From positions 1 to 60,410 of the forward strand of contig CAMCYR010000014.1 in the NCBI GenBank assembly GCA_945885475.1: a DNA stretch of 60,410 nucleotides, in the 5' to 3' direction. Position numbers and translations under genes: made by a program. Positions 33,615 to 42,983 of the stretch are shown here, one piece after another. This DNA is from Chitinophaga pinensis (GTDB taxonomy: Bacteria > Bacteroidota > Bacteroidia > 2-12-FULL-35-15). Within the stretch, counting starts at the first letter, position 1, and each line of letters opens with the position of its first letter. A model generated the notes under the pieces. The model had not been told where the DNA came from and ran no database searches. It worked only from the letters and a program-made list of their open reading frames with translations.

Positions 33615-36533
33615 CTAATTTTTTTGAGAAAAAAGGTGAATAAACCCTTCCTGCTGAACCATTTTTCCATTCAAACCAGTAGCTTTCAAAACGTAGTAAT
33701 ACACTCCGTCTGTCGCAATTTTCCCGTTTTTTGTTTCGCCATTCCAGCCTCCTGTGAGGCCATTATAGCTGGCAATGTTTAATCCCCAACGATCATAAAT
33801 TTCGTAAGTGATCTCTTTGATGTTGTTGGAACTTACGATAAAGACATCATTATTACCATCGCCATTTGGGCTAAATACATTTGGAATAAAAATAGTTCCC
33901 TCACCAATTACAATGATACAATATTTTGCTGTATCGCTGCATCCTCCACTATTTGTAGAAACGAGGGTGATACAATAGTCTCCTTCATTATCATATACAT
34001 GTGATGGACTAGATAAACCCGATGTATTTGAACCGGATGTAGGATCGCCAAATTCCCAAGATGAATTTGTACTGCCTGGTGTTATATCTGTAAAATTCAC
34101 CACTGTGTTTGGTGCTACAGTTGTTGATGGAGAAAAAGTGAAATCAGCAACAGGAATTGGTGAAACGGTAATCATGTTTGAAATAGTAATGTTCCCTACA
34201 CAACCATTCGCATCAATACATTGGAGTGATACGGAATAGACACCTGCTTCTGTGTAACAATGTGTCGGTGCCGATACAAAAGACGTGTCGCCGTCACCAA
34301 ACAAATAAAGTGTGTTACTGCATATTGTACTTACAGATTCGGAGAAGTTAATACATACAGGTGCACAACCGCTGTTAATGTTTGATGTAAACGTAGGTGC
34401 TGGTGCAGCATTTACTGTGACAATTTCAGTATCAGTATCGCCACATGTTCCCGAAATACTATAGGTAATCGTAAAAGTACCACCTCCGGAAACGGATGGA
34501 TCAAATGTTCCTGTTGTACCGCTTGTAATACCTGTACCCGTCCATGTTCCACCTGCATTTGTTGCCGACATATTAAAAGGACTACCGTTCGAGCAAATTG
34601 CACTTGCTGGTAAAATAGTAGCATCAGCAACCGGCAGAACGGTCATGTTCACGGTGTCTGTTGTTCCACAGCTTCCTGGGATAGCGTATGTGATCAGGAA
34701 TGTTCCTGCTGTTGTCGGATTAAATGTTCCAGCTGTAGCACTTGTAATACCTGTTCCTGACCATACTCCTCCCGTATTTGCAGCGCTGAAATTAAATGCA
34801 GCTGATCCTTCGCAAACGGTTGGATGTGGTGTTATTGTGGAATTGATTGTGGAATAGACAGTTACTGTAACAGTATCAGTTGCTGCACATGTTCCTGAAA
34901 TATTATAAGTAATTACCTGAGAACCAACACCGGCAGTTGTTGGGTCAAATGTTCCTGAAGCACCACTTGTAATGCCTGTTCCCGACCATACTCCGCCAGC
35001 TGTTATAGCTGTTAAATTGAAGGCCGGATCCAAAATACAGACATTGGTTGGTTGATTAATGGTCGCATCAGAGCCAGATGTTACAGTAATCATCATGGTG
35101 TCAATAGCATTGCACAATCCCGCCGTTACATAGGTAATCATGTAGGTTCCTAATCCTGCAGTTCCGGGGTCAAATGTTCCTGTGGTTGTATTGGTGATTC
35201 CTGTTCCAGACCACGTGCCACCCAGTGTATCTACCGTGAGATTAAAAGGCGGTGAACTGATGCATATCGGAGGCACTGCTGTTATTTCAGGGTTGTTTCC
35301 CAAGCTCGGTGTTACCTCTACCACAAATGTAAAGCTGACAGGGCCTACACATGCAGAAATCGGCGTTCCAGAAACAGTATACGTAGTTGTGGTTGAAGGA
35401 TTAGCGATTACTGCCGGACCAGTTATCGGAGATAATCCCGTTGTAGGTAACCATGTCCAAGTATAATCATTCACCGTAACGCCATTCACAGAAATTGGAA
35501 CAGGACCTCCGCATGTTGGGATTGTATCCGTGAAGGGAGTACATACTTGCGGAGTACCAATTGTTGATCCGGGGTATGCTAAATATAATAAGTTGTTAAT
35601 TGCTTGTGTTGCAGAAGCGTCATCAAGGATGACAACAAATTTAAACACTTCAGTTGCACCAGGCGCTAAATTCTGAATTCTGTATGCGAGGGCGATTGCC
35701 TCATCAGCAAAATTACTTGCACCAACTGTTTGAACAAAACCAGCGCCTGAACCGTTCCAAATGTTTGAACCGTCTCTGTTTGAGAACCCTCCATACATTG
35801 CTCTCCAGTTTGTACCTACTGCTGCCAAACCTAAATATGACTGCGGCTGTGATGCAGGTGCAAGTGATGTGGCACTTACATGCGCAAGGTTACAACCTAC
35901 TCCAGGCTGACTAACAATCGTGTTTTGTGTTGTATAAGTAGAACTGATTGAAACGTTATTGTCCGGATCTAAATTTCTGTAATAGAAGAGTTCAGGAATT
36001 GTTGCACTTGTATTATTGGTGATTGCAACAGTTGTTGTATAAAACAAATCTGTTTCCTGAAGAAAATAATTTATTTTAAAGTGTAGATCAGTCCCACTGG
36101 TAAGGTCTCCCTCCCAGTCAGCAGAATAACAATCAAACGTTTGAGTCCAATCTGTTATTGCTCCAGGAATATTCCAAAGTGATAGGGCATTATTACTACC
36201 CGCGGCGCCACCTGTTGTCCCGATCTCTATTCCCCAGCCATTTTCAGGAGAGCCAGGCGTGAAAAAGTCCCCATCGAATGTTGCCCATAAATTGACTTGA
36301 GGATTTGCAACAAATCCAAATAGTGGATTTCCTGAGCGGTAATGCATTCCCGGAAGTGGAGGTGAAGCTGTTATACTACATCCTTCAAATCCCCCCTGAC
36401 CGTCTAATCCAATTTCTAAGCTAGTCGCCTTTATATAGGCATTTGCTCCTACTATTTGCGCTTTTATTAGGCTCACTTGGAATAATAAAATCACTAAGAA
36501 GAGTGATACGGTAAAATTGTTTTTTACTTTCAT
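33615..36533 (-). CDS. Gliding-type (type B) T9SS cell-surface protein with Ig-like and PKD domains
   Basis: A 972-residue secreted protein. A signal peptide (ending near LIKAQ) is followed by a unique N-terminal beta-rich region (about residues 30-390), four Ig-like repeats of about 75 residues (about 405-710; repeated pattern GGTWSGTGIT then GTFDP), then one or two PKD domains (FGDGDTSF, WEFGDPTSG). The C-terminus (about 885-972) has IPNVFSPNGDGNNDVF, YDRWG and DGVYYYVL, the gliding-motility-type C-terminal domain recognised by the type IX secretion system. A close paralogue of the repeat block lies in the next gene. Adhesin or matrix role is likely; substrate unknown. Confidence 0.94.
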   Translation of the reverse strand: MKVKNNFTVSLFLVILLFQVSLIKAQIVGANAYIKATSLEIGLDGQGGFEGCSITASPPLPGMHYRSGNPLFGFVANPQVNLWATFDGDFFTPGSPENGWGIEIGTTGGAAGSNNALSLWNIPGAITDWTQTFDCYSADWEGDLTSGTDLHFKINYFLQETDLFYTTTVAITNNTSATIPELFYYRNLDPDNNVSISSTYTTQNTIVSQPGVGCNLAHVSATSLAPASQPQSYLGLAAVGTNWRAMYGGFSNRDGSNIWNGSGAGFVQTVGASNFADEAIALAYRIQNLAPGATEVFKFVVILDDASATQAINNLLYLAYPGSTIGTPQVCTPFTDTIPTCGGPVPISVNGVTVNDYTWTWLPTTGLSPITGPAVIANPSTTTTYTVSGTPISACVGPVSFTFVVEVTPSLGNNPEITAVPPICISSPPFNLTVDTLGGTWSGTGITNTTTGTFDPGTAGLGTYMITYVTAGLCNAIDTMMITVTSGSDATINQPTNVCILDPAFNLTAITAGGVWSGTGITSGASGTFDPTTAGVGSQVITYNISGTCAATDTVTVTVYSTINSTITPHPTVCEGSAAFNFSAANTGGVWSGTGITSATAGTFNPTTAGTFLITYAIPGSCGTTDTVNMTVLPVADATILPASAICSNGSPFNMSATNAGGTWTGTGITSGTTGTFDPSVSGGGTFTITYSISGTCGDTDTEIVTVNAAPAPTFTSNINSGCAPVCINFSESVSTICSNTLYLFGDGDTSFVSAPTHCYTEAGVYSVSLQCIDANGCVGNITISNMITVSPIPVADFTFSPSTTVAPNTVVNFTDITPGSTNSSWEFGDPTSGSNTSGLSSPSHVYDNEGDYCITLVSTNSGGCSDTAKYCIIVIGEGTIFIPNVFSPNGDGNNDVFIVSSNNIKEITYEIYDRWGLNIASYNGLTGGWNGETKNGKIATDGVYYYVLKATGLNGKMVQQEGFIHLFSQKN

Positions 36534-36561
36534 ATTTATAATGATTATTGAAGTTGTTTTT

Positions 36562-39500
36562 TTATTTTGTATTCAGCAATTGTATAAATCCTTTTTTCTC
36601 GATCAATTTATTATTCAATGTTTTGGCATTCATAATAAAATAATAAACACCATCAGATGCGATTGTTCCACTTGTAGTGCGTCCATCCCATCCTGCTTTT
36701 GAATCATTTGTGGCTGTCCATTCAGCAATTTGTAATCCCCATCTATCGTAAACGGAACAGTTTAGTTCTTTTACAGAGCTTGTTGCGAAGTAGAATATAT
36801 CGTTTATGAGATCACCATTCGGAGTAAAAATAGTTGGAATAACAAGTGTAGCTTCATCAGCAATTGTGATACATGTACTAGTTGTGTCAGCACATCCAGC
36901 GGTGTTTGAAGAAATTAATACGATACAATAAATTCCTTCAGTTGAATAAACATGCGAATCACTCGTTAGTGTTGATGTATTACTTCCAGAGGCAGCATCG
37001 CCAAAATTCCAAACTGAAATGCCCCCGTTAGTTGAAATATCTGCAAAAGAAACGGTAGAATTTACAGGTAATGCACCCGATGGAGAAGCCGTGAAGCTTG
37101 CTATCGGGCTTGGTGAAACAGAAATCATATTGGTGATTGTTGTTGTATCACTACAATTGTTCAGATCTGTACATGTAATGGTAACGGAGTAGTTTCCTGC
37201 ATTTGTGTAACAGTTCGTTGCAGTTGAAGAAGTGGAAGTGTTGCCATCTCCGAATTCAAATAACATCGAACTGCAGGTGTTTGAAGCCGCTTCTGTGAAT
37301 GTTATGCAAACCGGCGCACAACCCGCTGTAACATCCGATGTAAAGGATGGAGTTGGTAATGCGTTTACTGTAATGTTTTGATTAGCAGTATCCCCGCATG
37401 CACCTGAGATCGTATATGTAATTGTATTTGTTCCCGCGTTTGCCAGCGAAGGATCGAATGTTCCGTTAATTGGATCTGTTATACCTGTCCCACTCCAGGT
37501 TCCACCCGCAGTTGCAGCGGTTAAATTGAACACTGTTGCATTGGCACATATCGGAGATACAGCGATTATACTCGCATTGGCTCCGGAAGTAACACTGATA
37601 GAAACGGTATCCGTTGCACCACAGCTTCCTGAAATTGAATAGGTAATTATATGTGTCCCGATTCCAGCGATACTAGGATCAAATGTACCTGAAGCTGCTG
37701 ATGTTATTCCCGGCCCTGTCCATGTCCCACCTGCTGTTGCTGCAACTAAATTAAATAGTGCTGCACCGCTACAGATAGTGGCTGGTTGAACGATTGTTGC
37801 ATCTGCAGATGAATTCACTGTTATAAGCACCGTATCTGTTGCACCGCAGGTTCCTGAAATTGAATAGGTGATAATATGTGCTCCTATGCCAGCAGTCGCC
37901 GGATCGAATGTGCCGGTACTTGTATTGGTTATACCTGTTCCTGACCATGTTCCTCCGATGGTACTAGCAGATAAATTTATCGGACTAGCACTTACACAAA
38001 AAGACGATAAAGGAGTGATGGTTGCATCTGCATTTGGAGTAACAGTTACCAATGCTGTATCTGTGTTTCCACAAGAACCTGAAATGGTGTATGTAATTAT
38101 AAATGTTCCGGTACCTGATGTTGACGGATCGAATGTTCCACTTGCTCCAGATGTTATTCCCGTTCCCGACCACGTTCCACCAGCCGTTACAGCACTAAGG
38201 TTGAAGGCAGGTGAACCTATACAAATAGGAGCAAGGCTGCTTATGGTTGCATCTGCTAACAATGTTCCAGTAATCGTAACGGTAGAAGTAGAAGCAACAC
38301 AAGGCGCATTAGCAATACTCCATTGAAAAACATTTGCTCCGATACCCAATCCTGTAATTCCGGAAGTCGCTGAAGAAGGTGTAGTAATTGTTCCCGCTCC
38401 GCTGATCAATGTCCATGTACCCGTTCCTGTCGTTGCCGCATTCCCTGCAAGCGTTGCAGTTGTTCCACACACAGTTTGAGCCGTTCCGGCATTCGCTGTT
38501 GATGGTGCTTCAAGTCCTGTAATCGTAACGGTAGAAGTAGAAGCAACACAAGGAGCATTATCAATACTCCATTGAAAAACATTTGCTCCAATACCCAATC
38601 CTGTAATTCCGGAAGTCGCTGAAGAAGGTGTAGTAATTGTTCCCGCTCCGCTGATCAATGTCCATGTACCGGTTCCTGTCGTTGCTGTATTCCCTGCTAA
38701 AGTAGCAGTTATTCCGCACACAGTTTGAGCTGTTCCAGCATTCGCCGTTGTTGGTGCTGCGACGCCAGTAATCGTAACGGTAGAAGTAGAAGCAGGACAA
38801 GGTGCACTGGTTATAGACCATTGAAAAACATTTGCTCCAATACCCAATCCTGTAATTCCAGAAGTCGCTGAAGAAGGTGTAGTAATTGTTCCTGCTCCGC
38901 TGATCAATGTCCATGTACCGGTTCCTGTCGTTGCTGTATTCCCTGCTAAAGTAGCAGTTGTTCCGCAGACCGTTTGAGCCGTTCCGGCATTCGCTGCTGA
39001 TGGAGCTGCAACTCCTGTAATCGTAACGGTAGAAGTAGAAGCAACACATGGCGCATTAGCAATACTCCATTGAAAAACATTTGCTCCGATACCCAATCCT
39101 GTAATTCCGGAAGTCGCTGAAGAAGGTGAAGTGATAATTCCCGCTCCGCTGATCAATGTCCATGCACCTGTTCCAGTCGTTGCTGTATTTCCTGCAAGCG
39201 TTGCAGTTGTTCCACAAACAGTTTGAGCTGCTCCAGCATTCGCCGTTGCTGGTGCGGCAACGCCAGTAATCGTAACGGTAGAAGTAGAGGCTGGACAAGG
39301 TGTACTGGTTATAGACCATTGGAAAACATTTGCTCCGATACCCAATCCTGTAATACCGGAAGTAGCTGAAGAAGGTGTAGTAATAGTTCCTGCTCCGCTG
39401 ATCAATGTCCATGTTCCCGTGCCTGTCGTTGCTGTATTTCCTGCGAGAGTAGCAGTTGTTCCACACACAGTTTGTGCTGTTCCGGCATTCGCCGTTGATG

Positions 39501-41586
39501 GACCGCCTGTACTAGTTATTGTTACCTGTGTAGATGATGTTCCACAGGGAGGATTTGTAATTGTCCATTGAAAAACATTCGCTCCAATTCCAAGTCCTGT
39601 AACAGTAGACGTTGGAGAAGTTGATGCAGTGATTGTGCCGGTTCCACTCACTAAGGTCCATGTTCCAGTTCCTGCTGTTGGAGTATTTCCGGCAAGAGTT
39701 GCAGATGTCGCACAAACGCTTTGATTTGGTCCAGCTAAGGAAGTTGTAGGAGAAGTATTGACTGTTACAACAACAGGTATTCTGTATGTTCCTGGACAAA
39801 ATCCAACATAATAAGTAGTTGAGGTAGCTAAGACAGGGGTTGTAAAAGTTGAACCAGTGCCAATGGATGTTCCACCAGTTGCTGCTGCATACCAGTTAAT
39901 TGTTGCGACAATTGCACCGTTAATAGTAGCAGTTAAGGTTGCGGTATTTCCGGAGCAGATCGTTGCATTTGCTGCAGAAATAGTGTCTACCCGTATAATT
40001 GCTTGATTCGTTAGACCTGCACCACCCATTGTTGCTCCATTTGGAGTAAACTCAGTCAACTGAGGTGATTGTGTAATTCCGTTTATTCCACCGAGTGCTT
40101 GTTGCGATCCAGCAGCAGGCCCGCTTGTTAAGCCGATATATCCACCGCCACCACCACCACCAGGTCCTTCAGTTTCTCCTAACCCAACAGTGCCTTGTAA
40201 TTGATTTCCGCCAATTCCTCCATTCGCTTTAATAAAAATTCCTGAAACAGCTCCAACAGAATTTATTAAAATTGTTCCGCCAGCACCTGCTCCACCGCCA
40301 GCATCTTTTCCTGCATTAAATCCCGCAATGTTAGTACTTCCGCCATTAGCTCCATTTGAAATGATTGAATCGTTTCCACTTCCTGTTATTGTGCCGTAGG
40401 ACGTAATATAAATAATTCCACCGCCGGCACCACCAGCGCCACCTTGGTTGTTGTCTTGCTCACCAGCGCCACCGCCACCACCTATATAAATTCTTCCAGT
40501 AGAATAATCCAATGGTCGTCCACCTAATCCACCTAAGTTATACCTGTAGGATCCACCCCAAGCATTTGTAACACCAATCGTTCCTGGTCCCAGCGTAGTT
40601 GCATTTTGGTTTGAACTAGAAAACGAATATCCACCTCTTCCGCCTCCAGAAGAGGTGCTTGTTGAAAAGGATGCCGATTCTAAATTCCATGCAGTAGTCC
40701 AGCCAGCAACTGTGTTATTAGGGTTTCCTTGTCCTGTCCATGCTGCAAGACTTGCATTTCCGCCACCGCCACCTCCGCAGTTCCAAACGTTTCCTCCACC
40801 ACCGCCATTTGCAGGCGCAGCTCTACAAAATTTCCCACCGTATGGTGTATAATCAGTATCATAACCCGCAACACTTTCTCCTTTGTTGGTTCCAACATCT
40901 AGGCTGACACAGGAATAGAGCCCTGTTGTTGTTCTTCCCGTTGTTGTGAAAAGTGCACCACCTCTGAATCCTGTTCCTGTTGTACTTATTTTTCCTCCGG
41001 CGGTAATCGATGTGTTTCCGTATACTTCAACAGCCAATACTCCACCAGTTGTTCCATTCCAAGCTTGACATGATAAAACTCCTGGTGATTGAATAAGTAG
41101 TGTGTTGTATCTCGGTATTCGAATTACTTGAACTTTACCAGCTGCGGTGTAACTGTTTGTTAGGCCGCAATCAACAACGATAGATGTTCCGCCCGCTGGA
41201 ACTGCATTAACTTGGCAGTATTCGAATTTTCCGCAATTGTTATAGTTTGTAACTGCACCCCAGGTTGCATTATTGGGATTACTAATCGTTGGTGTAAAGG
41301 CATCGGGTGCACCCAAAATAGTTGCTCCTTGCATTTGAATAATCATAATTAAATCTCCGGGTGCGAGTGTATTTCCTGCGCCAAAACGTGAATTTGCATT
41401 TAATCCACTGGCTGCTACAGTAATCGTTGTGGCTCCGGCAGCAGCATTTGCTGTTAATGTGGTGTATTCGTTAACAATTGTGTTAAGCGCATTAATAGTT
41501 TTATTTCCATCAATCCCTCTTTGGCCAAAGGATGACGATGTTGAAAAACAAAAAACGAAAAGTAAAAAAGAGTAGAATATTCTCAT
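36562..41586 (-). CDS. Giant gliding-type T9SS protein with glycine-rich region and 83-residue tandem repeats
   Basis: A 1674-residue secreted surface protein. After the signal peptide come a beta-rich N-terminal region and a glycine-rich stretch (about residues 210-530, many GGGGG runs). Six 83-residue repeats follow (about 610-1105; core TATLAGNTATTGTGTWTLIS, then GLGIGANVFQWSI), five of them nearly identical. Next are four Ig-like repeats of the family shared with the neighbouring gene (about 1105-1400; GGTWSGTGIT, GTFDP), a PKD domain pair (FEFGDGNTST; WNFGDAASG) and the gliding-type C-terminal domain (IPTIFTPNGDLINDIF, YDRWG, DGVYYFIM). It stops 28 bases before the paralogue begins, so the two probably share transcription. 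Likely an adhesin; homology elsewhere is unknown to me. Confidence 0.93.
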   Translation of the reverse strand: MRIFYSFLLFVFCFSTSSSFGQRGIDGNKTINALNTIVNEYTTLTANAAAGATTITVAASGLNANSRFGAGNTLAPGDLIMIIQMQGATILGAPDAFTPTISNPNNATWGAVTNYNNCGKFEYCQVNAVPAGGTSIVVDCGLTNSYTAAGKVQVIRIPRYNTLLIQSPGVLSCQAWNGTTGGVLAVEVYGNTSITAGGKISTTGTGFRGGALFTTTGRTTTGLYSCVSLDVGTNKGESVAGYDTDYTPYGGKFCRAAPANGGGGGNVWNCGGGGGGNASLAAWTGQGNPNNTVAGWTTAWNLESASFSTSTSSGGGRGGYSFSSSNQNATTLGPGTIGVTNAWGGSYRYNLGGLGGRPLDYSTGRIYIGGGGGAGEQDNNQGGAGGAGGGIIYITSYGTITGSGNDSIISNGANGGSTNIAGFNAGKDAGGGAGAGGTILINSVGAVSGIFIKANGGIGGNQLQGTVGLGETEGPGGGGGGGYIGLTSGPAAGSQQALGGINGITQSPQLTEFTPNGATMGGAGLTNQAIIRVDTISAANATICSGNTATLTATINGAIVATINWYAAATGGTSIGTGSTFTTPVLATSTTYYVGFCPGTYRIPVVVTVNTSPTTSLAGPNQSVCATSATLAGNTPTAGTGTWTLVSGTGTITASTSPTSTVTGLGIGANVFQWTITNPPCGTSSTQVTITSTGGPSTANAGTAQTVCGTTATLAGNTATTGTGTWTLISGAGTITTPSSATSGITGLGIGANVFQWSITSTPCPASTSTVTITGVAAPATANAGAAQTVCGTTATLAGNTATTGTGAWTLISGAGIITSPSSATSGITGLGIGANVFQWSIANAPCVASTSTVTITGVAAPSAANAGTAQTVCGTTATLAGNTATTGTGTWTLISGAGTITTPSSATSGITGLGIGANVFQWSITSAPCPASTSTVTITGVAAPTTANAGTAQTVCGITATLAGNTATTGTGTWTLISGAGTITTPSSATSGITGLGIGANVFQWSIDNAPCVASTSTVTITGLEAPSTANAGTAQTVCGTTATLAGNAATTGTGTWTLISGAGTITTPSSATSGITGLGIGANVFQWSIANAPCVASTSTVTITGTLLADATISSLAPICIGSPAFNLSAVTAGGTWSGTGITSGASGTFDPSTSGTGTFIITYTISGSCGNTDTALVTVTPNADATITPLSSFCVSASPINLSASTIGGTWSGTGITNTSTGTFDPATAGIGAHIITYSISGTCGATDTVLITVNSSADATIVQPATICSGAALFNLVAATAGGTWTGPGITSAASGTFDPSIAGIGTHIITYSISGSCGATDTVSISVTSGANASIIAVSPICANATVFNLTAATAGGTWSGTGITDPINGTFDPSLANAGTNTITYTISGACGDTANQNITVNALPTPSFTSDVTAGCAPVCITFTEAASNTCSSMLFEFGDGNTSTSSTATNCYTNAGNYSVTITCTDLNNCSDTTTITNMISVSPSPIASFTASPSGALPVNSTVSFADISTNGGISVWNFGDAASGSNTSTLTSDSHVYSTEGIYCIVLISSNTAGCADTTSTCITIADEATLVIPTIFTPNGDLINDIFYFATSSVKELNCSVYDRWGLQIAEWTATNDSKAGWDGRTTSGTIASDGVYYFIMNAKTLNNKLIEKKGFIQLLNTK
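38271..39740. repeat. Tandem 249-bp coding repeats in the giant T9SS gene
   Basis: The string TAATCGTAACGGTAGAAGTA begins at 38271, 38520, 38769, 39018 and 39267 (all exactly 249 bp apart), and a diverged sixth copy starts near 39516. Each unit encodes 83 residues, so the frame is kept. Copies differ mainly in short patches. They are a probable site for recombination and length change. Confidence 0.95.
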
Positions 41587-41648
41587 GCAATTCTTAAAAT
41601 ATATTTCAGGCTGGAAAGTTAAAAATTTTTAGCCAAAGTATGAGAAAT

Positions 41649-41698
41649 TATTGGGATTTCCAATATCAAAGTAGAAGAAATTAGTGGAATTCCCAATA
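41649..41698. repeat. Intergenic inverted repeat
   Basis: Arms 41649-41662 (TATTGGGATTTCCA) and 41685-41698 (TGGAATTCCCAATA) match at 13 of 14 positions with a 22-base loop. It lies between the GNAT gene's 3' end and the giant T9SS gene's start on the minus strand, so it could be a terminator-like hairpin or a binding site. The sequence CAAAGTA precedes GAGAAATT- and GAAGAAATT-type segments, so the arms also sit in an imperfect direct repeat. Confidence 0.55.
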
Positions 41699-41718
41699 GT
41701 TCTTTAATCTTCTTATTT

Positions 41719-42969
41719 TCAGATACTTATTTCTTTAAAAGGGCTGCGCGGAACCCATTCGGATGGTTTTAAATAATCTACAAAAGGCTTGATAATTCGG
41801 TTTGATAGTGGATTTCTATGTCTTATGTAGCAGGTGAGTTCAAGTGCTTCGGCCCCTAATGTGCTCTTAATCTCAGATGCCGTTCTTCCTAAAAAGAGTT
41901 TTTGAGCCTTATTTTGTAGGCTTTCTTTCACATAATCGTATAAAATATTCTGATAAATATCCAATTCCTTGTTATAAAAATAGTCCAAGCCAATAAAATG
42001 TGCCTCAATTCCATTTTCTAATATGAATGTTGTTCTGAATCCAATAAATTTTTCATCGAAATAATAGGCAACAAAATTAAATCGACTGCCCATTACCTTT
42101 TTCATTTCAGCAAAATAAGATGGTTTGAGCGAGGCCATTCTGAATTTTGCTTTTAGATGCACATTGTTGTAAAGGGAAAGAATTTGTTTTGAATTTGCAA
42201 TAATAGCATCCGCTGTAAAGTTTCTCCGTTCCATTCCACTACCTTTCTTGATAATTTTTTTGGCTCTATTGCGGTATTTTTTACTCATTGCATTCAGATA
42301 GTCCTCAAATGTATCCCATTTAATAGTGAGCACCATATTCGGTTCAACTAAAAAATCGTGGTACTTATATTCTATAAATTCATTGGTATACTTTATAGAT
42401 GAGTTATAAAAATCTTTTATTAAAATTACTGCAATTTTTCCAGTTAGTTTTTCTCCCTTATTGATACTATAAATTACATCGGCCAAAGCATCAATCGCCT
42501 CTTTTTTGTTCGTCTCAGGAATGCTTGTAAAGCCATGTTCACCGCTAACACAAGCATTTCCGCAGATCAGCAACCGCATATTTATTTTGTCGGCTCCCCA
42601 CTTTAAATGGTTGGTCAAATGTTTTTTCAGATAGTCTGAAATAATACAAGAAGCGTCCTTCTCGTCCGGCTCTTTTATACTTCCGAAGCTATCCGAAGAA
42701 AAGTCAATCACCTGAAAATAGGCGATAGCAACGGGCTTGTCATTATCGTAAATAATAGCATAACGAAAATGCATATTTTCCGGCCCTTCGTTTTCCAAGA
42801 CAGATAAGAAAGGTATTTTTAAAAATTCACTACCGTATTCAACAACACTGTTCCAGTGGTTTGTGTTGACCATAGAAATAGAATCAACGAGTGTAAATCC
42901 AAAATTGGAAGGGCTTTTGCGGAGCGCAGACTTCTTTTTATTTGGTATTTTTGAACATGGAATGCGCAT
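41719..42969 (-). CDS. GNAT-family N-acetyltransferase-like protein
   Basis: A 416-residue cytoplasmic protein. The central and C-terminal part has MSKKYRNRAKKIIKKG (about residue 231) followed by an acetyltransferase-like core: NSKQILSLYNNVHLKAKFRM, VAYYFDEKFIGFRTTFILEN, and HFIGLDYFYNKELDIYQNILYDYVKESLQNKAQKLFLGRTASEIK. These match the Acetyltransf_6-type GNAT proteins seen in cell-envelope glycan loci of Bacteroidota. The N-terminal half is not recognised. It follows the DUF885 gene by 14 bases on the same strand, so they may be co-transcribed. Confidence 0.75.
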   Translation of the reverse strand: MRIPCSKIPNKKKSALRKSPSNFGFTLVDSISMVNTNHWNSVVEYGSEFLKIPFLSVLENEGPENMHFRYAIIYDNDKPVAIAYFQVIDFSSDSFGSIKEPDEKDASCIISDYLKKHLTNHLKWGADKINMRLLICGNACVSGEHGFTSIPETNKKEAIDALADVIYSINKGEKLTGKIAVILIKDFYNSSIKYTNEFIEYKYHDFLVEPNMVLTIKWDTFEDYLNAMSKKYRNRAKKIIKKGSGMERRNFTADAIIANSKQILSLYNNVHLKAKFRMASLKPSYFAEMKKVMGSRFNFVAYYFDEKFIGFRTTFILENGIEAHFIGLDYFYNKELDIYQNILYDYVKESLQNKAQKLFLGRTASEIKSTLGAEALELTCYIRHRNPLSNRIIKPFVDYLKPSEWVPRSPFKEISI

Positions 42970-42983
42970 CTATATGTAAATAG

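Noticed and set aside
38561-39466. Long antisense frames opposite the giant T9SS gene, with repeated residues (YFYRYDY, NYRIGYWSK)
   Set aside because: They are shadow frames produced by the 249-bp tandem repeat on the other strand; they have no start signals or sensible composition.
38271-39740. Regular spacing of repeats suggestive of an array such as CRISPR
   Set aside because: The units are 249 bp, lie in frame inside a gene and have no alternating unique spacers.
40655-40852. Plus-strand frame rich in proline opposite the glycine-rich region
   Set aside because: Proline runs are the complement of glycine codons; it is a shadow frame.
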